Of a stretch of DNA of 64,000 nt, positions 8,737 through 17,028 are shown piece by piece. The stretch's first letter is position 1, and every line of letters begins with the position of its first letter. This DNA comes from Spirillospora albida (GTDB lineage: Bacteria > Actinomycetota > Actinomycetes > Streptosporangiales > Streptosporangiaceae). A program made the translations under genes and the position numbers. The stretch spans positions 186,001 to 250,000 of the forward strand of contig NZ_JOFJ01000014.1 in the NCBI RefSeq assembly GCF_000718255.1, in the 5' to 3' direction. The notes beneath the pieces were generated by a model that had not been told where the DNA came from, made no database searches, and saw only the letters and a program-made list of their open reading frames with translations.

Positions 8737-9094
8737 CGGTGCCCGCCCAGAGCTGATCCAGCCTGACGGTCATCACGGCGGTCGCCAGGCAGGCGACGAC
8801 GATCACGGCCGGGCCCCAGCGGGACCGTTCGAGCAGGCCCCATCCGGCACCGGCCGGGGGGATCAGCAGGGTCGCGATCAGGTAGCCGACGAACGTCGCG
8901 GTGTCGTCCGGCCCGCCGCCCCCGTTCAGCTTGACGAACCCGACGACGACCTGGGCGGCGAGCAGCACCTCCAGGACGCCGAGCGCGACGAGGTGCCCGA
9001 CGCCCATCGGGCGGTCGCGCAGCGCCGTCACCAGGGCGTAGGCGGCGGCCAGCAGCGCGGCGACGATGTTCGCGGTGGCCAGGACGTCCGTCAC
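8729..9094 (-). CDS. small integral membrane protein, 121 aa
   Basis: Four hydrophobic segments (ATANIVAALLAAAYALVTAL, LVALGVLEVLLAAQVVVGFV, FVGYLIATLLIPPAGAGWGL, WGPAVIVVACLATAVMTV) fill nearly the whole protein. It is the first gene of a two-gene membrane-protein unit and is divergent from the histidine phosphatase. A short inverted repeat ACTAC-N5-GTAGT (9108-9122) lies in the shared upstream gap. The function is not recognised. Confidence 0.78.
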   Translation of the reverse strand: MTDVLATANIVAALLAAAYALVTALRDRPMGVGHLVALGVLEVLLAAQVVVGFVKLNGGGGPDDTATFVGYLIATLLIPPAGAGWGLLERSRWGPAVIVVACLATAVMTVRLDQLWAGTVG

Positions 9095-9150
9095 GACAAA
9101 AGAGCGTACTACCGCTTGTAGTGGACGGCGCGCCGGATCCGCGTGGCAGC

Positions 9151-9867
9151 ATGGCGGGCGTGGACACGCTGCAGTGGCTCAACCTGGCCCGGCACGGTGA
9201 GAGCACCGGCAACGTCGCGCACGACGCGGTCGACGGCACCGGCGCCGAGGAGAAGGACGTCCCCGAGCGGGACGCCGACATCCCTCTCACGGCCGCCGGC
9301 CGCGAGCAGGCCGCGGGCCTCGGCCGGTGGCTCGCCACGCTGCCCGCCGACGAGCGTCCGACCGCGGTGGTCACCTCCCCGTACCTGCGCGCCCGCGAGA
9401 CCGCCCGGATCGCGCTCGCCCGGACGGACTACGCCGCCGACCTGGTGCCCCGCGTGGACGAGCGGCTCCGCGACCGCGACCAGGGCGTCTTCGAGGGGCT
9501 CACGCCGGCCGGCATCCGCGGCCGCCACCCGGAGGAGGCGCGGCGGCGGGAGTGGATCGGCAAGTTCTACTACCGGCCGCCGGGCGGCGAGTCCTGGACC
9601 GATCTCGCGCTCCGCCTCCGCTCCTTCTACCGCGACCTCGGGTCGTGCTTCCCCGGCGGCCGTGTCCTCATCGTCACCCACGACGTGATCATCGTGATGA
9701 CCCGCTACCTGGTCGAGGAGCTGACCGAGGAGCGGCTCATGGAGATCGAGCGGGAACCCGTCGGGAACGCCTCGATCTCCCGCTGGCGGCAGGGCGGCGG
9801 CGGCCTGCGCGCCGTCTGCTATGACGACCGCGCCCACCTCGCCTCCGCGGGCTCCCCCGCCGAGTAG
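9151..9867 (+). CDS. histidine phosphatase (phosphoglycerate mutase-like)
   Basis: A 238-residue histidine phosphatase. The catalytic RHG motif is present as LARHGESTGN, with the second His in LIVTHDVIIVM and a conserved Arg-rich pocket (VTSPYLRARETARI). These enzymes transfer phosphate through a His intermediate; the substrate cannot be told from sequence. ATG 9151 was chosen over GTG 9121 because the family starts close to the LARHG strand. It converges on the GAF regulator with 6 bases between stop codons. Confidence 0.9.
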   Translation: MAGVDTLQWLNLARHGESTGNVAHDAVDGTGAEEKDVPERDADIPLTAAGREQAAGLGRWLATLPADERPTAVVTSPYLRARETARIALARTDYAADLVPRVDERLRDRDQGVFEGLTPAGIRGRHPEEARRREWIGKFYYRPPGGESWTDLALRLRSFYRDLGSCFPGGRVLIVTHDVIIVMTRYLVEELTEERLMEIEREPVGNASISRWRQGGGGLRAVCYDDRAHLASAGSPAE

Positions 9868-9873
9868 CCGGGG

Positions 9874-11379
9874 TCAGGTCTCGGCGAGAAGGCGCGCGGC
9901 GCGGGACTCGACGGCCGCGCGGCGGGAGTCCCCGGGCGGCAGGACCGCCGCCAGCCGCTGGAGCGCCTCCAGATCGCCGCGTCCGGGCTCGGTCTGGACG
10001 TGCTCCCACAGCGTGTCCGGACCGCCGTGGGCGAGGGCCAGGCGGCGGACGCGGACGGCGAGCTCGTCGCGTTCGGCCCGGACGCCCGGGGCGTCCGAGC
10101 GGGGCAGCAGCTCCCCGCCGTGCAGCCGGACGGCGCCCGCGACGTCGCCCTCGTCCAGCATGCGCCGGACGGTGCGGAAGTCGGCGTCGACCGCGCAGTC
10201 GAGCCGGTACGGGCGGGCGCGGACCAGGGGGCCGAGCCGCGCGCGGAGCCGGTGGATCTCGGCGCGGACCGTGCCGGGGCTGCCGTCCTCGCCGTAGAGC
10301 AGCAGCGCCAGCCGGTCGCCGTCGAGGCCCCGGGGGTGCAGCGCGAGCAGTGTGAGGATCTCGGCGTGCCGCTGGCCGAGCGGCACGACGGCGCCGTCGA
10401 GCCGGGCGTGCGGGCGGTCGGCGCCGAGGAACGACAGCGAGAGCAGCGGGCGGTCGGCGGCGGTGGCGCCGGCGCGGAGCAGGAACCCCTCCCCCAGGGG
10501 TTCGGCGACGGCGGCGCGGCCGTCCGGGAGCACGACCGTGCCGTCCGGGCCGGGGAGGGGCAGCCGCCGCCCCTGCCAGCCGGGTTCCGCGGCGGCGACG
10601 ATCCGGCCGGTGGCGCTCAGCAGGACGGTGCCGGCGGCGCCGCGCAGGGCGGGCGGCACCCGTTCGCGGAGCCGCTCGTCCCGGCGCAGCATGACGATCT
10701 CCAGCTGCGACGCCGCGAGCCGGGCGGCGGCGGCGACGAGCGCGACGGTCGCGGGGTGCAGCTCCGCGACGGTGCCGCTGACGTCGACACAGCCGACGAC
10801 GCGCCCGGTGTCGGGGTCGATGACGGGCGCGCCCGCGCACGACCAGCCGTGCAGCGCGACCGCGAGATGCTCGGCCGCGTACACGTACTCGGGACGTCCG
10901 GCGGCGAGCGCGGTGCCGATCCCGTTCGTCCCGACGGACCCCTCCGACCAGCAGAACCCCTCGGCGAGCCCGATCGCGCCGGCGGCGCGGCGCGCCGCGG
11001 GCGGGCCCTGCGTCCACAGCACGTGGCACTCCTCGTCGGTGACGACGAGGAGGTGCCCGGACGCGTCGGCGGCCGGGCCGAGCAGCGCGCCGAGCATCGG
11101 CAGGTGCGGGCCGAGGGGGTGCGCGGCGCGCGCGTCCGCGACGGCGCCCCGGTCGAGCACCGGCGGCGCGGCCCGCACGCCGGTGCCGGCGCCCGCCGCG
11201 CGGGACCGCCGCCACGACTCGGCGATCTGCGGCCGCGTGCCGCCGGAGACGCCTCCGGAGACGTCACCGGGGGTGCCGCCGCCCTGGGCGGTCTCGTGCC
11301 GGCGGGACAGGTCGCGGACGAGGTCGCGCGGGTCGCGGCACGCGTGCGGCGCGTCCGGGGCCTCGTCGGTCGCCCTCAT
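9874..11379 (-). CDS. GAF-domain regulator with winged-helix C-terminus
   Basis: A 501-residue regulator. The N-terminal half is the GAF-type sensor of AcoR-like activators (GFCWSEGSVGTNGIGTALA, then HGWSCAGAPVIDPDTG). No sigma-54 AAA domain follows. The C-terminal third instead looks like an OmpR/SARP-type winged helix (LPLGQRHAEILTLLALHPRG is close to the actual text; then TVRAEIHRLRARLG and RPYRLDC). Relatives often sit beside aldehyde or alcohol dehydrogenase genes; none is adjacent here. ATG 11379 follows a GGGGGGACC ribosome site. Repeated GCAAC elements upstream (11462, 11508, 11519) could be its own binding sites. Confidence 0.82.
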   Translation of the reverse strand: MRATDEAPDAPHACRDPRDLVRDLSRRHETAQGGGTPGDVSGGVSGGTRPQIAESWRRSRAAGAGTGVRAAPPVLDRGAVADARAAHPLGPHLPMLGALLGPAADASGHLLVVTDEECHVLWTQGPPAARRAAGAIGLAEGFCWSEGSVGTNGIGTALAAGRPEYVYAAEHLAVALHGWSCAGAPVIDPDTGRVVGCVDVSGTVAELHPATVALVAAAARLAASQLEIVMLRRDERLRERVPPALRGAAGTVLLSATGRIVAAAEPGWQGRRLPLPGPDGTVVLPDGRAAVAEPLGEGFLLRAGATAADRPLLSLSFLGADRPHARLDGAVVPLGQRHAEILTLLALHPRGLDGDRLALLLYGEDGSPGTVRAEIHRLRARLGPLVRARPYRLDCAVDADFRTVRRMLDEGDVAGAVRLHGGELLPRSDAPGVRAERDELAVRVRRLALAHGGPDTLWEHVQTEPGRGDLEALQRLAAVLPPGDSRRAAVESRAARLLAET

Positions 11380-11573
11380 GGTCCCCCCTCGCGGATTTCC
11401 GGCTGAGATTCTCAGCCTTTCGAGGATCCGCCGGTCCGGGGGCGGGCGCAAGCGATTCGGGGCAACCGGCTGACCCCGATCAGGTCACCTTGCGTCACGG
11501 CGGCGTCGCAACCTGCATGCAACGTACGGCGTCCTACGGTACCCACTGGCCCGGACACGTCCGGTCACCGCAA

Positions 11574-11617
11574 CGCCGTCTCGTGCGCCGGCTGGGGGGG
11601 AGGCGCACGAGACGGCG
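11574..11617. repeat. perfect 16-bp inverted repeat with G-rich loop
   Basis: CGCCGTCTCGTGCGCC (11574-11589) pairs exactly with 11602-11617 across a 12-base loop that is almost all G. It lies in the 500-base gap between the GAF regulator and the coiled-coil gene, about 50 bases before a possible Cys-rich small gene. It could be a transcription terminator or the 5' structure of a leader RNA; no U-run follows on either strand. Confidence 0.7.
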
Positions 11618-11665
11618 GTGACATGGGAGGACGGCCGTCGCGGCCTCAGGGGAGGGGAGATTCCT

Positions 11666-11851
11666 TTGCTGTGCCTGACCTGTCGGCGCGTCCGACCCGC
11701 GCTGGAGCGCGCGGACTACACCACCGGCCGTGCGAGACTGATCGTCGAGCGGGGCCTGTGCACGTGTCCGGTCGTTCCGGAAACGCGGCGGTTCGCCGGA
11801 AATGCAGCGCGTGTTCACCACCCCTTGGGGGCTGGTTCGCCTAGAGTTTAG
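11666..11851 (+). CDS. possible small Cys-rich protein, 61 aa
   Basis: TTG start preceded at 5-6 bases by a strong purine run (GGGGAGGGGAGA), then a short basic protein with two Cys pairs (LCLTCRRVRP and GLCTCPVVP) that could bind a metal. Codon third positions are GC-rich as in neighbouring genes. It ends just upstream of the coiled-coil gene. I know no family; the ribosome site and Cys pattern are the only support. Confidence 0.38.
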   Translation: MLCLTCRRVRPALERADYTTGRARLIVERGLCTCPVVPETRRFAGNAARVHHPLGAGSPRV

Positions 11852-11885
11852 AGAGATCCTCCGCGCCGCCCCGAAGGGGATGAAC

Positions 11886-12428
11886 ATGACCATCGTCCCG
11901 GGTCTCGTCCGCCGCGCCGCCGCCGAGGCGGAGCGTCAGTTGCGCGGGGGCGCCGGCCTCCTGGCGCGGCTGGCCCGGGAACTGGATCGGCCCGCGCGGA
12001 TCGGCGCGCGCCTCGTGTGGCTGGAGACCGCCGTCCGCGCGCAGGACGCCGAGTTGCGCGCGCTGCGCGGCGAGCTGGGTTCGCTCGTCGCGCAGCTCAA
12101 CGAGCGGCTGCTGCCGCGCGTCGACGAGCGCATCGACGACGCCGAGCGCGATCTGACGGTGCTCGCCACCGGCCTGATCCGCACCGGACGCGACACCGCC
12201 GCGCACGGCACCCGGCTCGACGCGGCCGAACGCCGGCTCGCGTCCCTGCGCACCAAGCTCGCGCAGCTCGAGCAGCGGACGGGTCTGTGGCGCGATCTGC
12301 AGGCGACGATCGCCCGGCTCGACGGCGACGTCGACGTCCTGCGCGACCGCATACCGGTCCGGCCCCTCGGCGCCCCGATCGCCGCGGACCAGGACGAACC
12401 GGCCCCGGAGCCCCTCGCCGGCCCGTGA
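11886..12428 (+). CDS. coiled-coil protein, 180 aa
   Basis: A soluble, charged protein with heptad-like Leu/Ala spacing through most of its length (LETAVRAQDAELRALRGELG; LDAAERRLASLRTKLAQLEQ), suggesting a long coiled coil, and an acidic tail (DQDEPAPEP). It has no signal peptide. ATG 11886 is preferred to ATG 11880 because AGGGG then lies 6 bases upstream. The function is unknown; possibly a structural or partner protein. Confidence 0.75.
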   Translation: MTIVPGLVRRAAAEAERQLRGGAGLLARLARELDRPARIGARLVWLETAVRAQDAELRALRGELGSLVAQLNERLLPRVDERIDDAERDLTVLATGLIRTGRDTAAHGTRLDAAERRLASLRTKLAQLEQRTGLWRDLQATIARLDGDVDVLRDRIPVRPLGAPIAADQDEPAPEPLAGP

Positions 12429-12469
12429 CCGCCCGCCCGCCGCGCGAGCGCGTCCGGGAGAATGGGGGA

Positions 12470-13513
12470 ATGAACATCGAGGCCGGCGGCGAGCGCGGAT
12501 TCGCCAGTGACAATCAGGCGTCCGTCCATCCCGAGGTCCTGGCGGCGCTGGCCGCGGTGAACACCGGCCACCAGCCGGCGTACGGAGACGACCCGGTGAC
12601 CGCGCGGCTGGCGGAGGTCGTGCGGGGGCACTTCGGGGAACGGGCCGAGGTGTACCCGGTCTTCAACGGGACGGGCGCGAACGTCGTGGCGCTGCAGGCG
12701 CTCACGCAGCGGTGGAGCGCGGTCGTGTGCCCGGAGTCGGCGCACATCAACACCGACGAGTGCGGCGCCGCGGAGAAGATCGCGGGCATCAAGCTCATCC
12801 CCGTCCCGGCGCCGGACGGGCGGCTGACACCGGAGCTGGTCGACCGGTACGCGACGGGGTTCGGCAACCCGCAGCGCGCGCAGCCCGCCGTCGTGTCGAT
12901 CACGCAGAGCACCGAGCTCGGGACGGTGTACCCGGTCGCGGAGACTGCGGCGCTCGCCGCGGCGGCGCACGAGCGCGGGATGTCCCTGCACATGGACGGC
13001 GCCCGCGTCGCGAACGCGGCCGCCGCGCTGGACCTGCCGCTGCGGGCGCTCACCACGGACGCGGGCGTGGACGTCCTGTCGTTCGGCGGGACGAAGAACG
13101 GCCTGCTGCTGGGCGAGGCCGTCGTCGTCCTGAACCCGGACGCGGTGCGCGGCGTGGGGTTCCTCCGCAAGTCGAGCATGCAGCTGGCGTCCAAGATGCG
13201 GTACGTGTCGGCGCAGCTCCTCGCGCTGCTGGAGGGCGATCTGTGGCTGCGGAACGCGCGGCACGCGAACGCGATGGCGCGGCGGCTGGCCGGCGCGGCG
13301 GCCGGGGTGCCGGGCGTGGAGATCACGCGTCCGGTGGAGGCCAACGCGGTGTTCGCGCTCATTCCACCGGACGCGGCGGAGCGGCTGCGCAAGCGGTTCG
13401 CGTTCTACACCTGGGACGAGCGGGCGGGCGAGGTCCGCTGGGTGTGCTCGTTCGACACGCGAGAGGAGGACGTGGACGCGTTCGCGGCGGCGCTGGCGGC
13501 CGAACTGGGCTGA
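12470..13513 (+). CDS. low-specificity L-threonine aldolase family enzyme
   Basis: A 347-residue PLP enzyme of fold type I in the beta-eliminating lyase/threonine aldolase family, which cleaves threonine-like beta-hydroxy amino acids to glycine and an aldehyde. The N-terminus FASDNQASVHPEVLAAL, the LHMDGARVANAAAAL segment (PLP-nitrogen Asp) and the Schiff-base Lys in LSFGGTKNGLLLGEA are all present. Length fits the family. The start ATG 12470 follows GGGAGAATGGGGGA. Confidence 0.93.
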   Translation: MNIEAGGERGFASDNQASVHPEVLAALAAVNTGHQPAYGDDPVTARLAEVVRGHFGERAEVYPVFNGTGANVVALQALTQRWSAVVCPESAHINTDECGAAEKIAGIKLIPVPAPDGRLTPELVDRYATGFGNPQRAQPAVVSITQSTELGTVYPVAETAALAAAAHERGMSLHMDGARVANAAAALDLPLRALTTDAGVDVLSFGGTKNGLLLGEAVVVLNPDAVRGVGFLRKSSMQLASKMRYVSAQLLALLEGDLWLRNARHANAMARRLAGAAAGVPGVEITRPVEANAVFALIPPDAAERLRKRFAFYTWDERAGEVRWVCSFDTREEDVDAFAAALAAELG

Positions 13514-13538
13514 GCGTCCCGGCCACCAGGAATCCAAG

Positions 13539-13588
13539 CGAGCGCTCGGTCGGGGTCCGCGTTATCGTGTCACCGAACAGGATTCGGT
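13539..13588. promoter_or_regulatory. inverted repeats upstream of thiolase-like gene
   Basis: Two dyads precede the lipid-transfer gene: the palindrome CGAGCGCTCG (13539-13548) and ACCGAA-CAGGA-TTCGGT (13572-13588). The second ends 18 bases before the start codon, close to the GGAGG ribosome site, and could act as a repressor site. Lipid-catabolic genes of actinobacteria are often under TetR control, but assigning a regulator here is inference. Confidence 0.45.
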
Positions 13589-13606
13589 AAACAGGAGGCG
13601 ACCCCC

Positions 13607-14797
13607 ATGGCCAACCGCACCTTCGTCGTCGGCGTGGGCATGACCAAGTTCGAGAAGCCCGGCTCCCGCGACTGGGAGTACCCGGACATGGCCAAGGAGG
13701 CCGTCGGCAAGGCCCTCGAGGACGCGGGCGTCGGCTACGACAAGGTCGAGATGGCGTACGCCGGCTCGATGTACGGGTCGATGGGCCAGCGCGCCCTCTA
13801 CGAGACCGGCATGACCGGCATCCCCGTGATGACCGTCATGAACGCGTGCGCGACGGGGTCGAGCGCGCTGTTCCTCGCCCGGCAGGCCGTCCGCGGCGGG
13901 CTCGCCGACTGCGCGCTCGCGCTCGGCATGGAGAAGATGAAGAAGGGCTCGCTCGGCGCGGGCATGGGCGAGTCGAAGGTCACGATCATCGACCACCACC
14001 TGCGGTCGATGACCGCGGGCCGCGAATGGGAGCTCGACAAGGCGCCGATGCCGCAGATGTTCGGCAACGCGGGCCGCGAGCACATGGAGAAGTACGGCTC
14101 CACCCCCGACCACTTCGCGTGGATCGGCTGGAAGAACCACAAGCACTCGGTGAACAACCCGTACGCGCAGTTCCAGGACGAGTACTCCCTCGAGGACGTC
14201 AAGAACGCACCGATGATCTTCGACCCGCTGACGAAGCTGCAGTGCTCCCCCACGTCCGACGGGGCCGGCGCCGCGCTCGTCGTCAGCGAGCGGTTCCTGG
14301 ACGAGCACGACCTGTGGGGTCAGGCCGTCGAGATCGCGGGCCACCACATCGCCACCGACACCCCGCGGAGCTTCGCCGACCACTCCTCGATCCAGGTCGT
14401 CGGGTTCGGCGTCTCGCAGCTCGCGGCGCGCAAGGCGATGGACGAGGCGCAGGTGTCCATCGAGGACGTCGACGTCATCGAGTTGCACGACTGCTTCAGC
14501 GCCAACGAGCTCATCACCTACGAGGCGCTCGGCATGGCGGAGGTCGGCGAGGCCCACAAGCTGATCGACGACCAGGCCACCACCTACGGCGGGAAGTGGG
14601 TCGTCAACCCGTCCGGCGGCCTGATCTCCAAGGGCCACCCGCTGGGCGCGACCGGCCTCGCGCAGTGCGCCGAGCTGACCTGGCAGCTGCGCGGCCAGGC
14701 CGGCAAGCGGCAGGTCGAGGGCGCGCGCGTCGCGCTCCAGCACAACATCGGCCTCGGCAGCGCCTGCGCGGTCGCGGTCTACAAGCCGGCCTCCTGA
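13607..14797 (+). CDS. thiolase-like lipid-transfer protein
   Basis: A 396-residue member of the non-decarboxylating thiolase/SCP-x type family. The nucleophilic-Cys region is NACATGSSALFLARQAVRGG, and the C-terminal catalytic motifs HDCFSANE and GGLISKGHPLGATG are intact. Such proteins are annotated as lipid-transfer proteins and act on acyl-CoA or steroid side-chain intermediates. The start has a textbook GGAGG ribosome site. It is monocistronic, and no other beta-oxidation gene adjoins it. Confidence 0.92.
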   Translation: MANRTFVVGVGMTKFEKPGSRDWEYPDMAKEAVGKALEDAGVGYDKVEMAYAGSMYGSMGQRALYETGMTGIPVMTVMNACATGSSALFLARQAVRGGLADCALALGMEKMKKGSLGAGMGESKVTIIDHHLRSMTAGREWELDKAPMPQMFGNAGREHMEKYGSTPDHFAWIGWKNHKHSVNNPYAQFQDEYSLEDVKNAPMIFDPLTKLQCSPTSDGAGAALVVSERFLDEHDLWGQAVEIAGHHIATDTPRSFADHSSIQVVGFGVSQLAARKAMDEAQVSIEDVDVIELHDCFSANELITYEALGMAEVGEAHKLIDDQATTYGGKWVVNPSGGLISKGHPLGATGLAQCAELTWQLRGQAGKRQVEGARVALQHNIGLGSACAVAVYKPAS

Positions 14798-14896
14798 CGG
14801 TGGCGGGGGCGTCGCACCGATTGACGTGCGACAAATATTGACTCACGTCTCATGGCGGCTACGCTGGTGAGCACGTAGGTACCGCCGGGAGGTGCG

Positions 14897-15588
14897 ATGC
14901 CCCCGTCCCCGCCCGTCCGGGCGCCGCTCGGCCCCGGCACGCTGCTCTGGCGGCACGCCGCCGACCTCCGCTCGCTGCTGCCGGGCGCCGCCGCCGGGCT
15001 GCTCCAGCTGCTGCACCCCGGCATCGGCGCCGGGGTGTCCGAGCACTCCGCGTTCTTCGACGCGCCGTTCGACAGGATCCACCGCTCCGTCCCGCAGATC
15101 TGGGCGACGATCCTGGCCCCGGACGGCGCCGACCGCGCCCGCGCCATCCGCGACCTGCACCGCGGCGTCGGCGGCGTGGACGAGCACGCCCGCCGTTACC
15201 ACGCCCTCGAACCCGGGACGTTCTGGTGGGCGCACGCCACGTTCTGGAACTCACCCCGGCGGCGGCCCGCGCCCTGGAGATCGCCAAGCACGGCTCCGAC
15301 ACCGTCACCCTGCTACCCGTCGGCGGCCCGCGCCTCGACCGCGCCGGACGGCTCGTCGCCGAGCGGCCGCTGCGGCTGATCACGTTCGGGTGCCTTCCGC
15401 CGATCGTCCGGGAGCGGTTCGGCATCCCGTGGAGCGCCCTCGACCAGGCCCGGTTCGCGGCCCTGGCCCTCGCCAACCGGCAGGGCTACCGGATGGTTCC
15501 GGCCGGCGTGAACCACTGGGCGCTGCGCAGCATGCTCCGCTACATCGGCGCGCAGACCCGCGACCAGCGCTACCGCCCCGCCGCCTGA
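14897..15588 (+). pseudogene. broken MpaB/DUF2236 oxygenase gene (deletion plus frameshift)
   Basis: The first frame (from ATG 14897) gives the N-terminal part of an oxygenase-MpaB-family protein (LLQLLHPGIGAGVSEHS, FFDAPFDRIHRSVP, FWWAHATFW). Near 15245 this frame turns to low-complexity shadow sequence. The family C-terminus resumes in the next frame (LELTPAAARALEIAKHG, LITFGCLPPIVRERFGIPW) to the stop at 15588. By memory of the family about 50-60 residues between the two parts are also missing, so this looks like an internal deletion with a frame change rather than one sequencing slip. Confidence 0.75.
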
Positions 15589-15590
15589 CA

Positions 15591-16751
15591 TCACGCGGGC
15601 ATGTGGAGCCGGTCGCAGAGGCCCGCGAACCCGTCCAGCACATGCTCGACGTCGCCGTCGGTCAGCCCGGCGTGCATCGACAGCCGCAGCCGGCCCCCGG
15701 GCGCCGCGGGCCGCGGCGCCGTCGGGAAGAGCGCGGCGGTGAGGACGCCCCGTGCGGCCAGGTCGTCGCGGAGCAGCCGCGCGTCCGCCTCCGAGCCCGT
15801 CGCCAGCGAGATGATCTGCGAGTCGCCGGCGCCGACACCGTAGCCGAGCGCCAGCAGCCCGCGCCGGACCCGGACGCTCACCGCGCGCAGCCGCTCGCGC
15901 CGCCATCCCTCGTCCCGGACGATCGGCAGCGCCGCCGCGAGGCCCGCCAGGTCGTTCGGCGGCAGCGGGGATCCGTACCCGGCGGGGCGCGCGGCGTACC
16001 GGAGCCGGTCGGTGAACCCGGGGCGGCCGGCGGCGATCAGCCCGGCCCGGATCGGGAACGCCTTCGCGAGGCCGGCCGTCCGGAGGTGGACGCGGTCCTC
16101 CAGCGCGAGCGCCGCGACGAGGCCCTCGCCCCGGTCGCCGTGCGTGCCGAGGCAGTGCGTCTCGTCGACCACCAGGGTGCAGCCGGTCTCCTCCGCGACG
16201 TCCGCGAGGCCGGGCAGCGGGCACACCGAGCCGTCATCGCCGTACAGCGCGTCCACGGCGATGACGCCGGGACCGCCCGCCGCGATCCGCTGCCGCAGAT
16301 CGTCGAGGTCGTTGTGGCGGAAGCAGGCCGTCGCACCGCCCGCCGCCCGCGCCCCCTCCCACAGCGACACGTGCGCGAGGACGTCGAGGTACACCGGCGC
16401 GCCGGGGTCGACGACCGCCCGCATCACCGCGGTGTTGGCGGCCCAGCCCGATGCGCACAGCCCGACCGACGCGGCCCCGAGATGGGCGGCGAGGGCGTCC
16501 GCGAGCCTCCTGGTCCCCAACCGGGCGGCACGCGGCGACGGGACGCCCCGGGCCCCGCGGAGCCCGCCGATCGCGGCGGCCGTGATCTCCTGGTGCTCGC
16601 CCAGGGCGAGGTAGTCGCTCATCGTCAGGACGACCGGCCGGGATCCGGGGCCGGCGCGGTCCGGCCCGCGGGCCGGACCGGTCCGCGGCCCGCCCCGCCC
16701 ATCGCGGAGATCCGCGATGGGCTCCCCCAGCCGCTGGTGGGCGCTGGTCAT
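15591..16751 (-). CDS. CqsA/LqsA-family alpha-hydroxyketone autoinducer synthase homologue
   Basis: A 386-residue PLP enzyme of the alpha-oxoamine synthase group. The closest match in memory is CqsA/LqsA, which condenses an acyl-CoA with an amino-acid-derived substrate to make alpha-hydroxyketone (CAI-1/LAI-1) signals. Diagnostic stretches are CASGWAAN, AHVSLWEG, FRHNDLDDL and DETHCLGTHGDRGEGL. The PLP Lys is in TAGLAKAF (Lys230), with Asp196 and His199 in VVDETH. ATG 16751 is preferred over GTG 16758 because GGGGAG then lies about 10 bases upstream. No CqsS/LqsS-type kinase is nearby. Its product could instead be a biosynthetic building block. Confidence 0.82.
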   Translation of the reverse strand: MTSAHQRLGEPIADLRDGRGGPRTGPARGPDRAGPGSRPVVLTMSDYLALGEHQEITAAAIGGLRGARGVPSPRAARLGTRRLADALAAHLGAASVGLCASGWAANTAVMRAVVDPGAPVYLDVLAHVSLWEGARAAGGATACFRHNDLDDLRQRIAAGGPGVIAVDALYGDDGSVCPLPGLADVAEETGCTLVVDETHCLGTHGDRGEGLVAALALEDRVHLRTAGLAKAFPIRAGLIAAGRPGFTDRLRYAARPAGYGSPLPPNDLAGLAAALPIVRDEGWRRERLRAVSVRVRRGLLALGYGVGAGDSQIISLATGSEADARLLRDDLAARGVLTAALFPTAPRPAAPGGRLRLSMHAGLTDGDVEHVLDGFAGLCDRLHMPA

Positions 16752-16795
16752 GCTCGTCACACTCCCCGCTCAAGATCTGGTCACAGAAGGTAGTC

Positions 16796-16824
16796 ATTGT
16801 CTTTCATACTGTGAAAAGAAGCAA
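16796..16824 (-). promoter_or_regulatory. predicted promoter with dyad for the CqsA-like gene
   Basis: On the minus strand TTGCTT (16819-16824) is followed after 17 bases by GACAAT (16796-16801), a plausible sigma-70 pair, about 45 bases upstream of the start codon. The spacer contains TTTCA-N5-TGAAA (16802-16816), which could be an operator. The region is much more AT-rich than its surroundings. Confidence 0.42.
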
Positions 16825-16925
16825 TGGATTAGCCATGGCGAGGACCAAAAGGCCGCAATGGGCCGAGCGATGCCCGAAATGCACCATTTGGCGAACGCGC
16901 GAGAGCCACGGTCCCCCGCCCGCAC

Positions 16926-16946
16926 CCCGACCCGCGGGGGGTCGGG
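16926..16946 (-). terminator. stem-loop downstream of lanthipeptide operon
   Basis: CCCGACCC (16926-16933) pairs with GGGTCGGG (16939-16946) over a 5-base loop, about 85 bases beyond the stop of the last exporter gene. It has no clear U-run, as is common in GC-rich actinobacteria. The rest of 16752-17028 holds the promoter above and no supported gene. Confidence 0.45.
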
Positions 16947-17028
16947 CGCCGCCTCCGCAAGAGCGAGGGCCTCTTAGCGCGCAGACTCGAGTCGGCCGGG
17001 CTCGGCGGATCCGAACGCTCGGCCGGGC

